Of a stretch of DNA of 64,000 nt, positions 25,662 through 38,333 are shown piece after piece. Within the stretch, counting starts at the first letter, position 1, and each line of letters starts with the position of its first letter. The position numbers and the translations under genes are program-made. This DNA comes from Luzula sylvatica (taxonomy: Eukaryota; Streptophyta; Magnoliopsida; Poales; Juncaceae), in assembly GCA_946800325.1 (NCBI GenBank), contig OX326958.1:72661264-72725263 (forward strand). The letters are read 5' to 3'. Under the pieces are notes generated by a model. That model had not been told where the DNA came from. It saw only the letters and a list, made by a program, of their open reading frames with translations, and did no database searches.

Positions 25662-28600
25662 GCGAAATTTGGTGAAACGTTATGTAGTAAAAGATACGAT
25701 ACAAATGATCTTTAAACACGTTATTTGAACTCCTGAAAGCGTTAAAATCTTGTTTTGAATCGAAAAACAAACTTTCTTAGTGTTTGTTAAATTTGGTGAA
25801 AAGTTATGTAGTAAAAGATACGATACAACTGATCTAAAAACACATTATTTGAACTCCTCAAAGCGTTAGAATCTTGTTTTGAATCGAAAAACAAACTTTC
25901 TTAGTGTTTGTGAAATTTGGTGAAAAGTTATGTAGTAAAAGATACGATACAAATGATCTAAAAACACGTTATTTGATCTCCTCAAAGCGTTAAAATCTTG
26001 TTTTGAATCGAAAAACAAACTTTCTTAGTGTTTTTGAAATTTGGTGAAAAGTTATGTAGTAAAAGATACGATACAACTGATCTAAAAACACGTTATTTGA
26101 ACTCCTGAAAGCGTTAGAATCTTGTTTTGAATCGAAAAACAAACTTTCTTAGTGTTTGTTAAATTTGGTGAAAAGTTATGTAGTAAAAGATACGATACAA
26201 ATGATCTAAAAACACGTTATTTGATCTCCTCAAAGCGTTAAAATCTTGTTTTGAATCGAAAAACAAACTTTCTTAGTGTTTTTGAAATTTGGTGAAAAGT
26301 TATGTAGTAAAAGATACGATACAAATGATCTAAAAACACGTTATTTGAACTCCTGAAAGCGTTAAAATCTTGTTTTGAATCGAAAAACAAACTTTCTTAG
26401 TGTTTGTGAAATTTGGTGAAAAGTTATGTAGTAAAAGATACGATACAACTGATCTAAAAACACATTATTTGAACTCCTCAAAGCGTTAGAATCTTGTTTT
26501 GAATCGAAAAACAAACTTTCTTAGTGTTTGTGAAATTTGGTGAAAAGTTATGTCGTAAAAAATACGATACAAATGATCTAAAAACACGTTATTTGAACTC
26601 CTCAAAGCGTTAAAATCATGTTTTGAATCGGAAAACAAACTTTCTTAGTGTTTGTGAAATTTGGTGAAAAGTTATGTAGTAAAAGATACGATACAAATGA
26701 TCTTTAAACACGTTATTTGAACTCCTGAAAGCGTTAAAATCTTGTTTTGAATCGAAAAACAAACTTTCTTAGTGTTTGCGAAATTTGGTGAAAAGTTATG
26801 TAGTAAAAGATACGATACAACTGATCTAAAAACACATTATTTGAACTCCTCAAAGCGTTAGAATCTTGTTTTGAATCGAAAAACAAACTTTCTTAGTGTT
26901 TGTGAAATTTGGTGAAAAGTTATGTCATAAAAGATACGATACAAATGATCTAAAAACACGTTATTTGATCACCTCAAAGCGTTAAAATCTTGTTTTGAAT
27001 CGAAAAACAAACTTTCTTAGTGTTTTTGAAATTTGGTGAAAAGTTATGTAGTAAAAGATACGATACAAATGATCTCAAAACACGTTATTTGAACTCCTGA
27101 AAGCGTTAAAATCTTGTTTTGAATCGAAAAACAAACTTTCTTAGTGTTTGTGAAATTTGGTGAAAAGTTATGTCATAAAAGATACGATACAAATGATCTT
27201 AAAACACATTATTTGAACTCCTCAAAGCGTTAGAATCTTGTTTTGAATCGAAAAACAAACTTTCTTAGTGTTTGTGAAATTTGGTGAAAAGTTATGTCGT
27301 AAAAGATACGATACAAATGATCTAAAAACACGTTATTTGAACTCCTCAAAGCGTTAAAATCATGTTTTGAATCGGAAAACAAACTTTCTTAGTGTTTGCG
27401 AAATTTGGTGAAAAGTTATGTAGTAAAAGATACGATATAAATGATCTAAAAACACGTTATTTGAACTCCTCAAAGCGTTAGAATCTTGTTTTGAATCGAA
27501 AAACAAACTTTCTTAGTGTTTGTGAAATTTGGTGAAAAGTTATGTCGTAAAACATACGATACAAATGATCTTAAAACACGTTATTTGAACTCCTCAAAGC
27601 GTTAAAATCTTGTTTTGAATCGAAAAACAAACTTTCTTAGTGTTTGCGAAATTTGGTGAAAAGTTATGTAGTAAAAGATACGATACAAATGATCTTTAAA
27701 CACGTTATTTGAACTCCACAAAGCGTTAAAATCTTATTTTGAATCGAAAAACAAACTTTCTTAGTGTTTGCGAAATTTGGTGAAAAAGTTATGTAGTAAA
27801 AGATACGATACAAATGATCTTTAAACACGTTATTTGAACTCCTCAAAGCGTTAAAATCTTGTTTTGAATCGAAAAACAAACTTTCTTAGTGTTTGTGAAA
27901 TTTGGTGAAAAGTTATGTAGTAAAAGATACGATACAAATGATCTAAAAACACGTTATTTGAACTCCACAAAGCGTTAAAATCTTGTTTTGAATCGAAAAA
28001 CAAACTTTCTTAGTGTTTGTGAAATTTGGTGAAAAGTTATGTAGTAAAAGATACGATACAACTGATCTAAAAACACGTTATTTGAACACCTCAAAGCGTT
28101 AAAATCTTGTTTTGAATCGAAAAACAAACTTTCTTAGTGTTTGTGAAATTTGGTGAAAAGTTATGTAGTAAAAGATACGATACAAATGATCTAAAAACAC
28201 GTTATTTGTACTCATCAAAGCGTTAAAATCTTGTTTTGAATCCGAAAACAAACTTTCTTAGTGTTTGTGAAATTTGGTGAAAAGTTATGTAGTAAAAGAT
28301 ACGATACAAATGATCTAAAAACACGTTATTTGAACTCCTCAAAGCGTTAGATTCTTGTTTTGAATCGAAAAACAAACTTTCTTAGTGTTTGTGAAATTTG
28401 GTGAAAAGTTATGTCATAAAAGATACGATACAAATGATCTTAAAACACGTTATTTGAGCTCCTCAAAGCGTTGGAATCTTGTTTTGAATCGGAAAACAAA
28501 CTTTCTTAGTGTTTGTGAAATTTGGTGAAAAGTTATGTAGTAAAAGATACGATACAAATGATCTAAAAACACGTTATTTGTACTCCTCAAAGCGTTAAAA

Positions 28601-31368
28601 TCTTGTTTTGAATCCGAAAACAAACTTTCTTAGTGTTTGTGAAATTTGGTGAAAAGTTATGTAGTAAAAGATACGATACAAATGATCTAAAAACACGTTA
28701 TTTGAACTCCTCAAAGCGTTAGATTCTTGTTTTGAATCGAAAAACAAACTTTCTTAGTGTTTGTGAAATTTGGTGAAAAGTTATGTAGTAAATGATACGA
28801 TACAAATGATCTTTAAACACGTTATTTGAACTCCTGAAAGCGTTAAAATCTTGTTTTGAATCGAAAAACAAACTTTCTTAGTGTTTGTTAAATTTGGTGA
28901 AAAGTTATGTAGTAAAAGATACGATACAACTGATCTAAAAACACATTATTTGAACTCCTCAAAGCGTTAGAATCTTGTTTTGAATCGAAAAACAAACTTT
29001 CTTAGTGTTTGTGAAATTTGGTGAAAAGTTATGTAGTAAAAGATACGATACAAATGATCTAAAAACACGTTATTTGATCTCCTCAAAGCGTTAAAATCTT
29101 GTTTTGAATCGAAAAACAAACTTTCTTAGTGTTTTTGAAATTTGGTGAAAAGTTATGTAGTAAAAGATACGATACAAATGATCTAAAAACACGTTATTTG
29201 AACTCCTGAAAGCGTTAAAATCTTGTTTTGAATCGAAAAACAAACTTTCTTAGTGTTTGTTAAATTTGGTGAAAAGTTATGTAGTAAAAGATACGATACA
29301 ACTGATCTAAAAACACATTATTTGAACTCCTCAAAGCGTTAGAATCTTGTTTTGAATCGAAAAACAAACTTTCTTAGTGTTTGTGAAATTTGGTGAAAAG
29401 TTATGTAGTAAAAGATACGATACAAATGATCTAAAAACACGTTATTTGAACTCCTCAAAGCGTTAAAATCATGTTTTGAATCGGAAAACAAACTTTCTTA
29501 GTGTTTGTGAAATTTGGTGAAAAGTTATGTCATAAAAGATACGATACAAATGATCTTAAAACACGTTATATGAACTCCTCAAAGCATTAGAATCTTGTTT
29601 TCAATCGAAAAACAAACTTTCTTAGTGTTTGCGAAATTTGGTGAAAAGTTACGTAGTAAAAGATACGGTACAAATGATCTCAAAACACGTTATTTGAACT
29701 CCTCAAAGCGTTAAAACCCTGTTTTGAATCGAAAAACAAACTTTCTTAGTGTTTGTGAAATTTGGTGAAAAGTTATGTCATAAAAGATACGATACAAATG
29801 ATCTAAAAACACGTTATTTGAACTCCTCAAAGCGTTAGAATCTTGTTTTGAATCGAAAAACAAACTTGCTTAGTGTTTGTGAAATTTTGTGAAAAGTTAT
29901 GTCGTAAAAAATACGATACAAATGATCTAAAAACACGTTATTTGAACTCCTCAAAGCGTTAGAATCTTGTTTTGAATCGGAAAACAAACTTTCTTAGTGT
30001 TTGTGAAATTTGGTGAAAAGTTATGTAGTAAAAGATACGATACAAATGATCTAAAAACACGTTATTTGAACTCCTCAAAGCGTTAGAATCTTGTTTTGAA
30101 TCGAAAAACAAACTTTCTTAGTGTTTGTGAAATTTGGTGAAAAGTTATGTCGTAAAAGATACGATACAAATGATCTAAAAACACGTTATTTGAACTCCTC
30201 AAAGCGTTAAAATCTTGATTTGAATCGAAAAACAAACTTTCTTAGTGTTTGCGAAATTTGGTGAAACGTTATGTAGTAAAAGATACGATACAAATGATCT
30301 TTAAACACGTTATTTGAACTCCTGAAAGCGTTAAAATCTTGTTTTGAATCGAAAAACAAACTCTCTTAGTGTTTGTTAAATTTGGTGAAAAGTTATGTAG
30401 TAAAAGATACGATACAACTGATCTAAAAACACATTATTTGAACTCCTCAAAGCGTTAGAATCTTGTTTTGAATCGAAAAACAAACTTTCTTAGTGTTTGT
30501 GAAATTTGGTGAAAAGTTATGTAGTAAAAGATACGATACAAATGATCTAAAAACACGTTATTTGATCTCCTCAAAGCGTTAAAATCTTGTTTTGAATCGA
30601 AAAACAAACTTTCATAGTGTTTTTGAAATTTGGTGAAAAGTTATGTAGTAAAAGATACGATACAAATGATCTAAAAACACGTTATTTGAACTCCTGAAAG
30701 CGTTAAAATCTTGTTTTGAATCGAAAAACAAACTTTCTTAGTGTTTGTTAAATTTGGTGAAAAGTTATGTAGTAAAAGATACGATACAACTGATCTAAAA
30801 ACACATTATTTGAACTCCTCAAAGCGTTAGAATCTTGTTTTGAATCGAAAAACAAACTTTCTTAGTGTTTGTGAAATTTGGTGAAAAGTTATGTAGTAAA
30901 AGATACGATACAAATGATCTAAAAACACGTTATTTGAACTCCTCAAAGCGTTAAAATCATGTTTTGAATCGGAAAACAAACTTTCTTAGTGTTTGTGAAA
31001 TTTGGTGAAAAGTTATGTCATAAAAGATACGATACAAATGATCTAAAAACACGTTATTTGAACTCCTCAAAGTGTTAGAATCTTGTTTTGAATCGAAAAA
31101 CAAACTTGCTTAGTGTTTGCGAAATTTGGTGAAAAGTTACGTAGTAAAAGATACGGTACAAATGATCTCAAAACACGTTATTTGAACTCCTCAAAGCGTT
31201 AAAACCTTGTTTTGAATCGAAAAGCAAACTTTCTTAGTGTTTGTGAAATTTGGTGAAAAGTTATGTCATAAAAGATACGATACAAATGATCTTAAAACAC
31301 GTTATTTGAAAACTCCTCAAAGCGTTAGAATCTTGTTTTGAATCGAAAAACAAACTTTCTTAGTGTTT
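25662..31368. repeat. 5707-bp tandem segmental duplication, copy 2
   Basis: Duplicate of 19955-25661 with the same internal order, two copies of the +1/+2 tags (27782, 31309) and roughly ten base differences noticed in total between copies. That is about 99.8% identity by eye. Private bases here include CTTATTTTG near 27735 and AAAGCAAAC near 31223. Such identity over 5.7 kb indicates a very recent event compared with monomer divergence. Confidence 0.9.
29526..31013. repeat. Single 12-monomer HOR copy inside the second 5707-bp unit
   Basis: Counterpart of 23819-25306 at an offset of exactly 5707, sharing its private ACTCTCTT and TTCATAG variants. Confidence 0.82.
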
Positions 31369-31740
31369 GTGAAATTTGGTGAAAAGTTATGTCGTAAAAG
31401 ATACGATACAAATGATCTAAAAACACGTTATTTGAACTCCTCAAAGCGTTAAAATCTTGATTTGAATCGAAAAACAAACTTTCTTAGTGTTTGCGAAATT
31501 TGGTGAAACGTTATGTAGTAAAAGATACGATACAAATGATCTTTAAACACGTTATTTGAACTCCTGAAAGCGTTAAAATCTTGTTTTGAATCGAAAAACA
31601 AACTTTCTTAGTGTTTGTTAAATTTGGTGAAAAGTTATGTAGTAAAAGATACGATACAACTGATCTAAAAACACATTATTTGAACTCCTCAAAGCGTTAG
31701 AATCTTGTTTTGAATCGAAAAACAAACTTTCTTAGTGTTT
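31369..31740. repeat. Three monomers between segmental copies 2 and 3
   Basis: Three units (372 bp) with TTGATTTG, then GAAACG plus TTTAAA, then CACATT. They resemble the G-H-I series at about 19229-19600 and are absent between copies 1 and 2. They explain why the next offset is 6079 (5707 + 372) instead of 5707. Confidence 0.75.
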
Positions 31741-33960
31741 GCGAAATTTGGTGAAACGTTATGTAGTAAAAGATACGATACAAATGATCTTTAAACACGT
31801 TATTTGAACTCCTGAAAGCGTTAAAATCTTGTTTTGAATCGAAAAACAAACTTTCTTAGTGTTTGTTAAATTTGGTGAAAAGTTATGTAGTAAAAGATAC
31901 GATACAACTGATCTAAAAACACATTATTTGAACTCCTCAAAGCGTTAGAATCTTGTTTTGAATCGAAAAACAAACTTTCTTAGTGTTTGTGAAATTTGGT
32001 GAAAAGTTATGTAGTAAAAGATACGATACAAATGATCTAAAAACACGTTATTTGATCTCCTCAAAGCGTTAAAATCTTGTTTTGAATCGAAAAACAAACT
32101 TTCTTAGTGTTTTTGAAATTTGGTGAAAAGTTATGTAGTAAAAGATACGATACAACTGATCTAAAAACACGTTATTTGAACTCCTGAAAGCGTTAGAATC
32201 TTGTTTTGAATCGAAAAACAAACTTTCTTAGTGTTTGTTAAATTTGGTGAAAAGTTATGTAGTAAAAGATACGATACAAATGATCTAAAAACACGTTATT
32301 TGATCTCCTCAAAGCGTTAAAATCTTGTTTTGAATCGAAAAACAAACTTTCTTAGTGTTTTTGAAATTTGGTGAAAAGTTATGTAGTAAAAGATACGATA
32401 CAAATGATCTAAAAACACGTTATTTGAACTCCTGAAAGCGTTAAAATCTTGTTTTGAATCGAAAAACAAACTTTCTTAGTGTTTGTGAAATTTGGTGAAA
32501 AGTTATGTAGTAAAAGATACGATACAACTGATCTAAAAACACATTATTTGAACTCCTCAAAGCTTTAGAATCTTGTTTTGAATCGAAAAACAAACTTTCT
32601 TAGTGTTTGTGAAATTTGGTGAAAAGTTATATCGTAAAAAATACGATACAAATGATCTAAAAACACGTTATTTGAACTCCTCAAAGCGTTAAAATCATGT
32701 TTTGAATCGGAAAACAAACTTTCTTAGTGTTTGTGAAATTTGGTGAAAAGTTATGTAGTAAAAGATACGATACAAATGATCTTTAAACACGTTATTTGAA
32801 CTCCTGAAAGCGTTAAAATCTTGTTTTGAATCGAAAAACAAACTTTCTTAGTGTTTGCGAAATTTGGTGAAAAGTTATGTAGTAAAAGATACGATACAAC
32901 TGATCTAAAAACACATTATTTGAACTCCTCAAAGCGTTAGAATCTTGTTTTGAATCGAAAAACAAACTTTCTTAGTGTTTGTGAAATTTGGTGAAAAGTT
33001 ATGTCATAAAAGATACGATACAAATGATCTAAAAACACGTTATTTGATCTCCTCAAAGCGTTAAAATCTTGTTTTGAATCGAAAAACAAACTTTCTTAGT
33101 GTTTTTGAAATTTGGTGAAAAGTTATGTAGTAAAAGATACGATACAAATGATCTCAAAACACGTTATTTGAACTCCTGAAAGCGTTAAAATCTTGTTTTG
33201 AATCGAAAAACAAACTTTCTTAGTGTTTGTGAAATTTGGTGAAAAGTTATGTCATAAAAGATACGATACAAATGATCTTAAAACACATTATTTGAACTCC
33301 TCAAAGCGTTAGAATCTTGTTTTGAATCGAAAAACAAACTTTCTTAGTGTTTGTGAAATTTGGTGAAAAGTTATGTCGTAAAAGATACGATACAAATGAT
33401 CTAAAAACACGTTATTTGAACTCCTCAAAGCGTTAAAATCATGTTTTGAATCGGAAAACAAACTTTCTTAGTGTTTGCGAAATTTGGTGAAAAGTTATGT
33501 AGTAAAAGATACGATATAAATGATCTAAAAACACGTTATTTGAACTCCTCAAAGCGTTAGAATCTTGTTTTGAATCGAAAAACAAACTTTCTTAGTGTTT
33601 GTGAAATTTGGTGAAAAGTTATGTCGTAAAACATACGATACAAATGATCTTAAAACACGTTATTTGAACTCCTCAAAGCGTTAAAATCTTGTTTTGAATC
33701 GAAAAACAAACTTTCTTAGTGTTTGCGAAATTTGGTGAAAAGTTATGTAGTAAAAGATACGATACAAATGATCTTTAAACACGTTATTTGAACTCCACAA
33801 AGCGTTAAAATCTTGTTTTGAATCGAAAAACAAACTTTCTTAGTGTTTGTGAAATTTGGTGAAAAAGTTATGTAGTAAAAGATACGATACAAATGATCTT
33901 TAAACACGTTATTTGAACTCCTCAAAGCGTTAGAATCTTGTTTTGAATCGAAAAACAAAC
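31741..33960. repeat. Partial third copy of the 5707-bp unit
   Basis: Follows 25662-27880 at offset 6079, up to and including the +1 doublet (33861). It has GATCTCC where copies 1 and 2 have GATCACC (near 33050) and GTGAAATTT before the +1 insertion. It then switches to the GTTGTAAAAG monomers of the older left part. Confidence 0.8.
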
Positions 33961-34860
33961 TTTCTTAGTGTTTGCGAAATTTGGTGAAAAGTTATGTTGT
34001 AAAAGATACGATACAAATGATCTTAAAACACGTTATTTGAAATCCTCAAAGCGTTAAAATCTTGTTTTGAATCGAAAAGAAAACTTTCTTAGTGTTTGCG
34101 AAATTTGGTGAAAAGTTATGTAGTAAAAGATACTATACAAATGATCTTTAAACACGTTATTTGAACTCCTCAAAGCGTTAAAATCTTGTTTTGAATCGAA
34201 AAACAAACTTTCTTAGCGTTTGTGAAATTTGGTGAAAATATATGTAGTAAAAGATACGATTCAAATGATCTAAAAATACGTTATTTGAACTCCACAAAGC
34301 GTTGAAATCTTGTTTTGAATCGAAAAACAAACTTTCTTAGTGTTTGTGAAATTTGGTGAAATGTTATGTAGTTTAAGATACGATACAAATGATCTAAAAA
34401 CACGTTATTTGTACTCCTCAAAGCGTTAAAATCTTTTTTTGAATCCGAAAACAAACTTTCTTAGTGTTTGTGAAATTTGGTGAAAAGTTATGTAGTAAAA
34501 GATACGATACAAATGATCTAAAAACACGTGATTTGAACTCCTCAAAGAGTTAGAATCTTGTTTTGAATCGAAAAACAAAATTTCTTAGTGTTTGTGAAAT
34601 TTGGTGAAAAGTTATGTCGTAAAAGATACGATACAAATGATCTTAAAACACGTTATTTGAACTCCTCAAAGCGTTAGAATCTTGTTTTGAATCGAAAAAC
34701 AAACTTTCTTAGTGTTTGCGAAATTTGGTGAAAAGTTATGTTGTAAAAGATACGATACAAATGATCTTAAAACACGTTATTTGAAATCCTCAAAGCGTTA
34801 AAATCTTGTTTTGAATCGAAAAGAAAACTTTCTTAGTGTTTGCGAAATTTGGTGAAATGT
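32752..34860. repeat. 2109-bp tandem unit (17 monomers + 1), copy 1
   Basis: Monomer starts at 32752, 34861 and 36970 are each 2109 apart, and the internal order agrees. That order includes the CACATT, GATCTCC, GATATAAAT and CGTAAAACATAC units, the +1 doublet (33861/35971), the three-monomer module (34117/36226) and the CACGTG monomer (34525/36634). It overlaps the partial third copy of the 5707-bp unit and so was built from its end fused to left-type monomers. Confidence 0.9.
34117..34488. repeat. 372-bp three-monomer module, copy 4 of 6
   Basis: Same rare variants as at 4099 (TTAGCGTTTG, GATTCAAATG, GTTTAAG, CTTTTTTTG), about 30 kb away from the left copies. Confidence 0.88.
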
Positions 34861-36969
34861 TATGTAGTAAAAGATACGATACAAATGATCTTTAAACACG
34901 TTATTTGAACTCCTGAAAGCGTTAAAATCTTGTTTTGAATCGAAAAACAAACTTTCTTAGTGTTTGCGAAATTTGGTGAAAAGTTATGTAGTAAAAGATA
35001 CGATACAACTGATCTAAAAACACATTATTTGAACTCCTCAAAGCGTTAGAATCTTGTTTTGAATCGAAAAACAAACTTTCTTAGTGTTTGTGAAATTTGG
35101 TGAAAAGTTATGTCATAAAAGATACGATACAAATGATCTAAAAACACGTTATTTGATCTCCTCAAAGCGTTAAAATCTTGTTTTGAATCGAAAAACAAAC
35201 TTTCTTAGTGTTTTTGAAATTTGGTGAAAAGTTATGTAGTAAAAGATACGATACAAATGATCTCAAAACACGTTATTTGAACTCCTGAAAGCGTTAAAAT
35301 CTTGTTTTGAATCGAAAAACAAACTTTCTTAGTGTTTGTGAAATTTGGTGAAAAGTTATGTCATAAAAGATACGATACAAATGATCTTAAAACACATTAT
35401 TTGAACTCCTCAAAGCGTTAGAATCTTGTTTTGAATCGAAAAACAAACTTTCTTAGTGTTTGTGAAATTTGGTGAAAAGTTATGTCGTAAAAGATACGAT
35501 ACAAATGATCTAAAAACACGTTATTTGAACTCCTCAAAGCGTTAAAATCATGTTTTGAATCGGAAAACAAACTTTCTTAGTGTTTGCGAAATTTGGTGAA
35601 AAGTTATGTAGTAAAAGATACGATATAAATGATCTAAAAACACGTTATTTGAACTCCTCAAAGCGTTAGAATCTTGTTTTGAATCGAAAAACAAACTTTC
35701 TTAGTGTTTGTGAAATTTGGTGAAAAGTTATGTCGTAAAACATACGATACAAATGATCTTAAAACACGTTATTTGAACTCCTCAAAGCGTTAAAATCTTG
35801 TTTTGAATCGAAAAACAAACTTTCTTAGTGTTTGCGAAATTTGGTGAAAAGTTATGTAGTAAAAGATACGATACAAATGATCTTTAAACACGTTATTTGA
35901 ACTCCACAAAGCGTTAAAATCTTGTTTTGAATCGAAAAACAAACTTTCTTAGTGTTTGTGAAATTTGGTGAAAAAGTTATGTAGTAAAAGATACGATACA
36001 AATGATCTTTAAACACGTTATTTGAACTCCTCAAAGCGTTAGAATCTTGTTTTGAATAGAAAAACAAACTTTCTTAGTGTTTGCGAAATTTGGTGAAAAG
36101 TTATGTTGTAAAAGATACGATACAAATGATCTTAAAACACGTTATTTGAAATCCTCAAAGCGTTAAAATCTTGTTTTGAATCGAAAAGAAAACTTTCTTA
36201 GTGTTTGCGAAATTTGGTGAAAAGTTATGTAGTAAAAGATACGATACAAATGATCTTTAAACACGTTATTTGAACTCCTCAAAGCGTTAAAATCTTGTTT
36301 TGAATCGAAAAACAAACTTTCTTAGCGTTTGTGAAATTTGGTGAAAATATATGTAGTAAAAGATACGATTCAAATGATCTAAAAATACGTTATTTGAACT
36401 CCACAAAGCGTTGAAATCTTGTTTTGAATCGAAAAACAAACTTTCTTAGTGTTTGTGAAATTTGGTGAAATGTTATGTAGTTTAAGATACGATACAAATG
36501 ATCTAAAAACACGTTATTTGTACTCCTCAAAGCGTTAAAATCTTTTTTTGAATCCGAAAACAAACTTTCTTAGTGTTTGTGAAATTTGGTGAAAAGTTAT
36601 GTAGTAAAAGATACGATACAAATGATCTAAAAACACGTGATTTGAACTCCTCAAAGAGTTAGAATCTTGTTTTGAATCGAAAAACAAAATTTCTTAGTGT
36701 TTGTGAAATTTGGTGAAAAGTTATGTCGTAAAAGATACGATACAAATGATCTTAAAACACGTTATTTGAACTCCTCAAAGCGTTAGAATCTTGTTTTGAA
36801 TCGAAAAACAAACTTTCTTAGTGTTTGCGAAATTTGGTGAAAAGTTATGTTGTAAAAGATACGATACAAATGATCTTAAAACACGTTATTTGAAATCCTC
36901 AAAGCGTTAAAATCTTGTTTTGAATCGAAAAGAAAACTTTCTTAGTGTTTGCGAAATTTGGTGAAATGT
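34861..36969. repeat. 2109-bp tandem unit, copy 2
   Basis: Duplicate of 32752-34860. Private base: GAATAGAAAAAC near 36056 against GAATCG in copy 1. Copy 1 has a private TACTATAC near 34134. It ends at the GAAATGTTATG junction at 36970. Confidence 0.9.
36226..36597. repeat. 372-bp three-monomer module, copy 5 of 6
   Basis: Counterpart of 34117-34488 at offset 2109. Confidence 0.88.
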
Positions 36970-37341
36970 TATGTAGTAAAAGATACGATACAAATGATCT
37001 TTAAACACGTTATTTGAACTCCTCAAAGCGTTAAAATCTTGTTTTGAATCGAAAAACAAACTTTCTTAGCGTTTGTGAAATTTGGTGAAAATATATGTAG
37101 TAAAAGATACGATTCAAATGATCTAAAAATACGTTATTTGAACTCCACAAAGCGTTGAAATCTTGTTTTGAATCGAAAAACAAACTTTCTTAGTGTTTGT
37201 GAAATTTGGTGAAATGTTATGTAGTTTAAGATACGATACAAATGATCTAAAAACACGTTATTTGTACTCCTCAAAGCGTTAAAATCTTTTTTTGAATCCG
37301 AAAACAAACTTTCTTAGTGTTTGTGAAATTTGGTGAAAAGT
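36970..37341. repeat. 372-bp three-monomer module, copy 6 of 6
   Basis: Starts directly at the end of the second 2109-bp unit, only 744 bases after copy 5, so the spacing is shortened by a separate exchange. Unlike copies 4 and 5 its first unit follows a GAAATGTT junction. Confidence 0.85.
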
Positions 37342-38333
37342 TATGTAGTAAAAGATACGATACAAATGATCTAAAAACACGTTATTTGAACTCCTCAAAG
37401 CGTTAGAATCTTGTTTTGAATCGAAAAACAAAATTTCTTAGTGTTTGTGAAATTTGGTGAAAAGTTATGTCGTAAAAGATACGATACAAATGATCTTAAA
37501 ACACGTTATTTGAACTCCTCAAAACGTTAGAATCTTGTTTTGAATCGAAAAACAAACTTTCTTAGTGTTTGTGAAATTTGGTGAAAAGTTATGTCGTAAA
37601 AGATACGATACAAATGATCTTAAAACACGTTATTTGAACTCCTCAAAGCGTTAAAATCATGTTTTGAATAGGAAAACAAACTTTCTTAGTGTTTGCGAAA
37701 TTGGGTGAAAAGTTATGTAGTGAAAGATACGATACAAATGATCTAAAAACACGTTATTTGAACCCCTCAAAGCGTTAGAATCTTGTTTTGAATCGAAAAA
37801 CAAACTTTCTTAGTGTTTGTGAAATTTGGTAAAAAGTTATGTAGTAAAAGAAACGATACAAGTGATCTAAAAATACGTTATTTGAACTCCTCAAAGCGTT
37901 AAAATCATGTTTTGAATCGGAAAACAAACTTTCTTAGTGTTTGCGAAATTGGGTGAAAAGTTCTGTAGTAAAAGATACGATACAAATGATCTTAAAACAC
38001 GTTATTTGAACTCCTCAAAGCGTTAAAATCATGTTTTGAATCGGAAAACAAACTTTCTTAGTGTTTGCGAAATTGGGTGAAAAGTTATGTAGTAAAAGAT
38101 ACGATACAAATGATTTAAAAACACGTTATTTGAACCCCTCAAAGCGTTAGAATCTTGTTTTGAATCGAAAAACAAACTTTCTTAGTGTTTGTGAAATTTG
38201 GTAAAAAGTTATGTAGTAAAAGAGACGATACAAGTGATCTAAAAACACGTTATTTGAACTCCTCAAAGCGTTAAAATCATGTTTTGAATCGGAAAACAAA
38301 CTTTCTTAGTGTTTGTGAAATTTGGTGAAAAGT
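37342..38333. repeat. Transition zone before the HOR block
   Basis: Eight monomers resembling 4471-5340 (the GAATAGG, GAAATTGGGTG and GTAGTGAAAG units and the AACCCCTC unit, here present twice). It ends with an A-like unit carrying AGAGACGATACAAGTG at 38210-38333. No gene or foreign insertion. Confidence 0.75.

Noticed and set aside
19955..31368. Assembly error as the cause of the 5707-bp duplication
   Set aside because: The copies differ at about ten scattered bases on both sides, which argues for two real copies. It is not fully excluded without reads.
7607..36639. CACGTG (G-box/E-box) at 7607, 12321, 14552, 34525 and 36634
   Set aside because: It is a single T-to-G variant of the usual CACGTT, copied with its segment. 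No promoter context or gene nearby.
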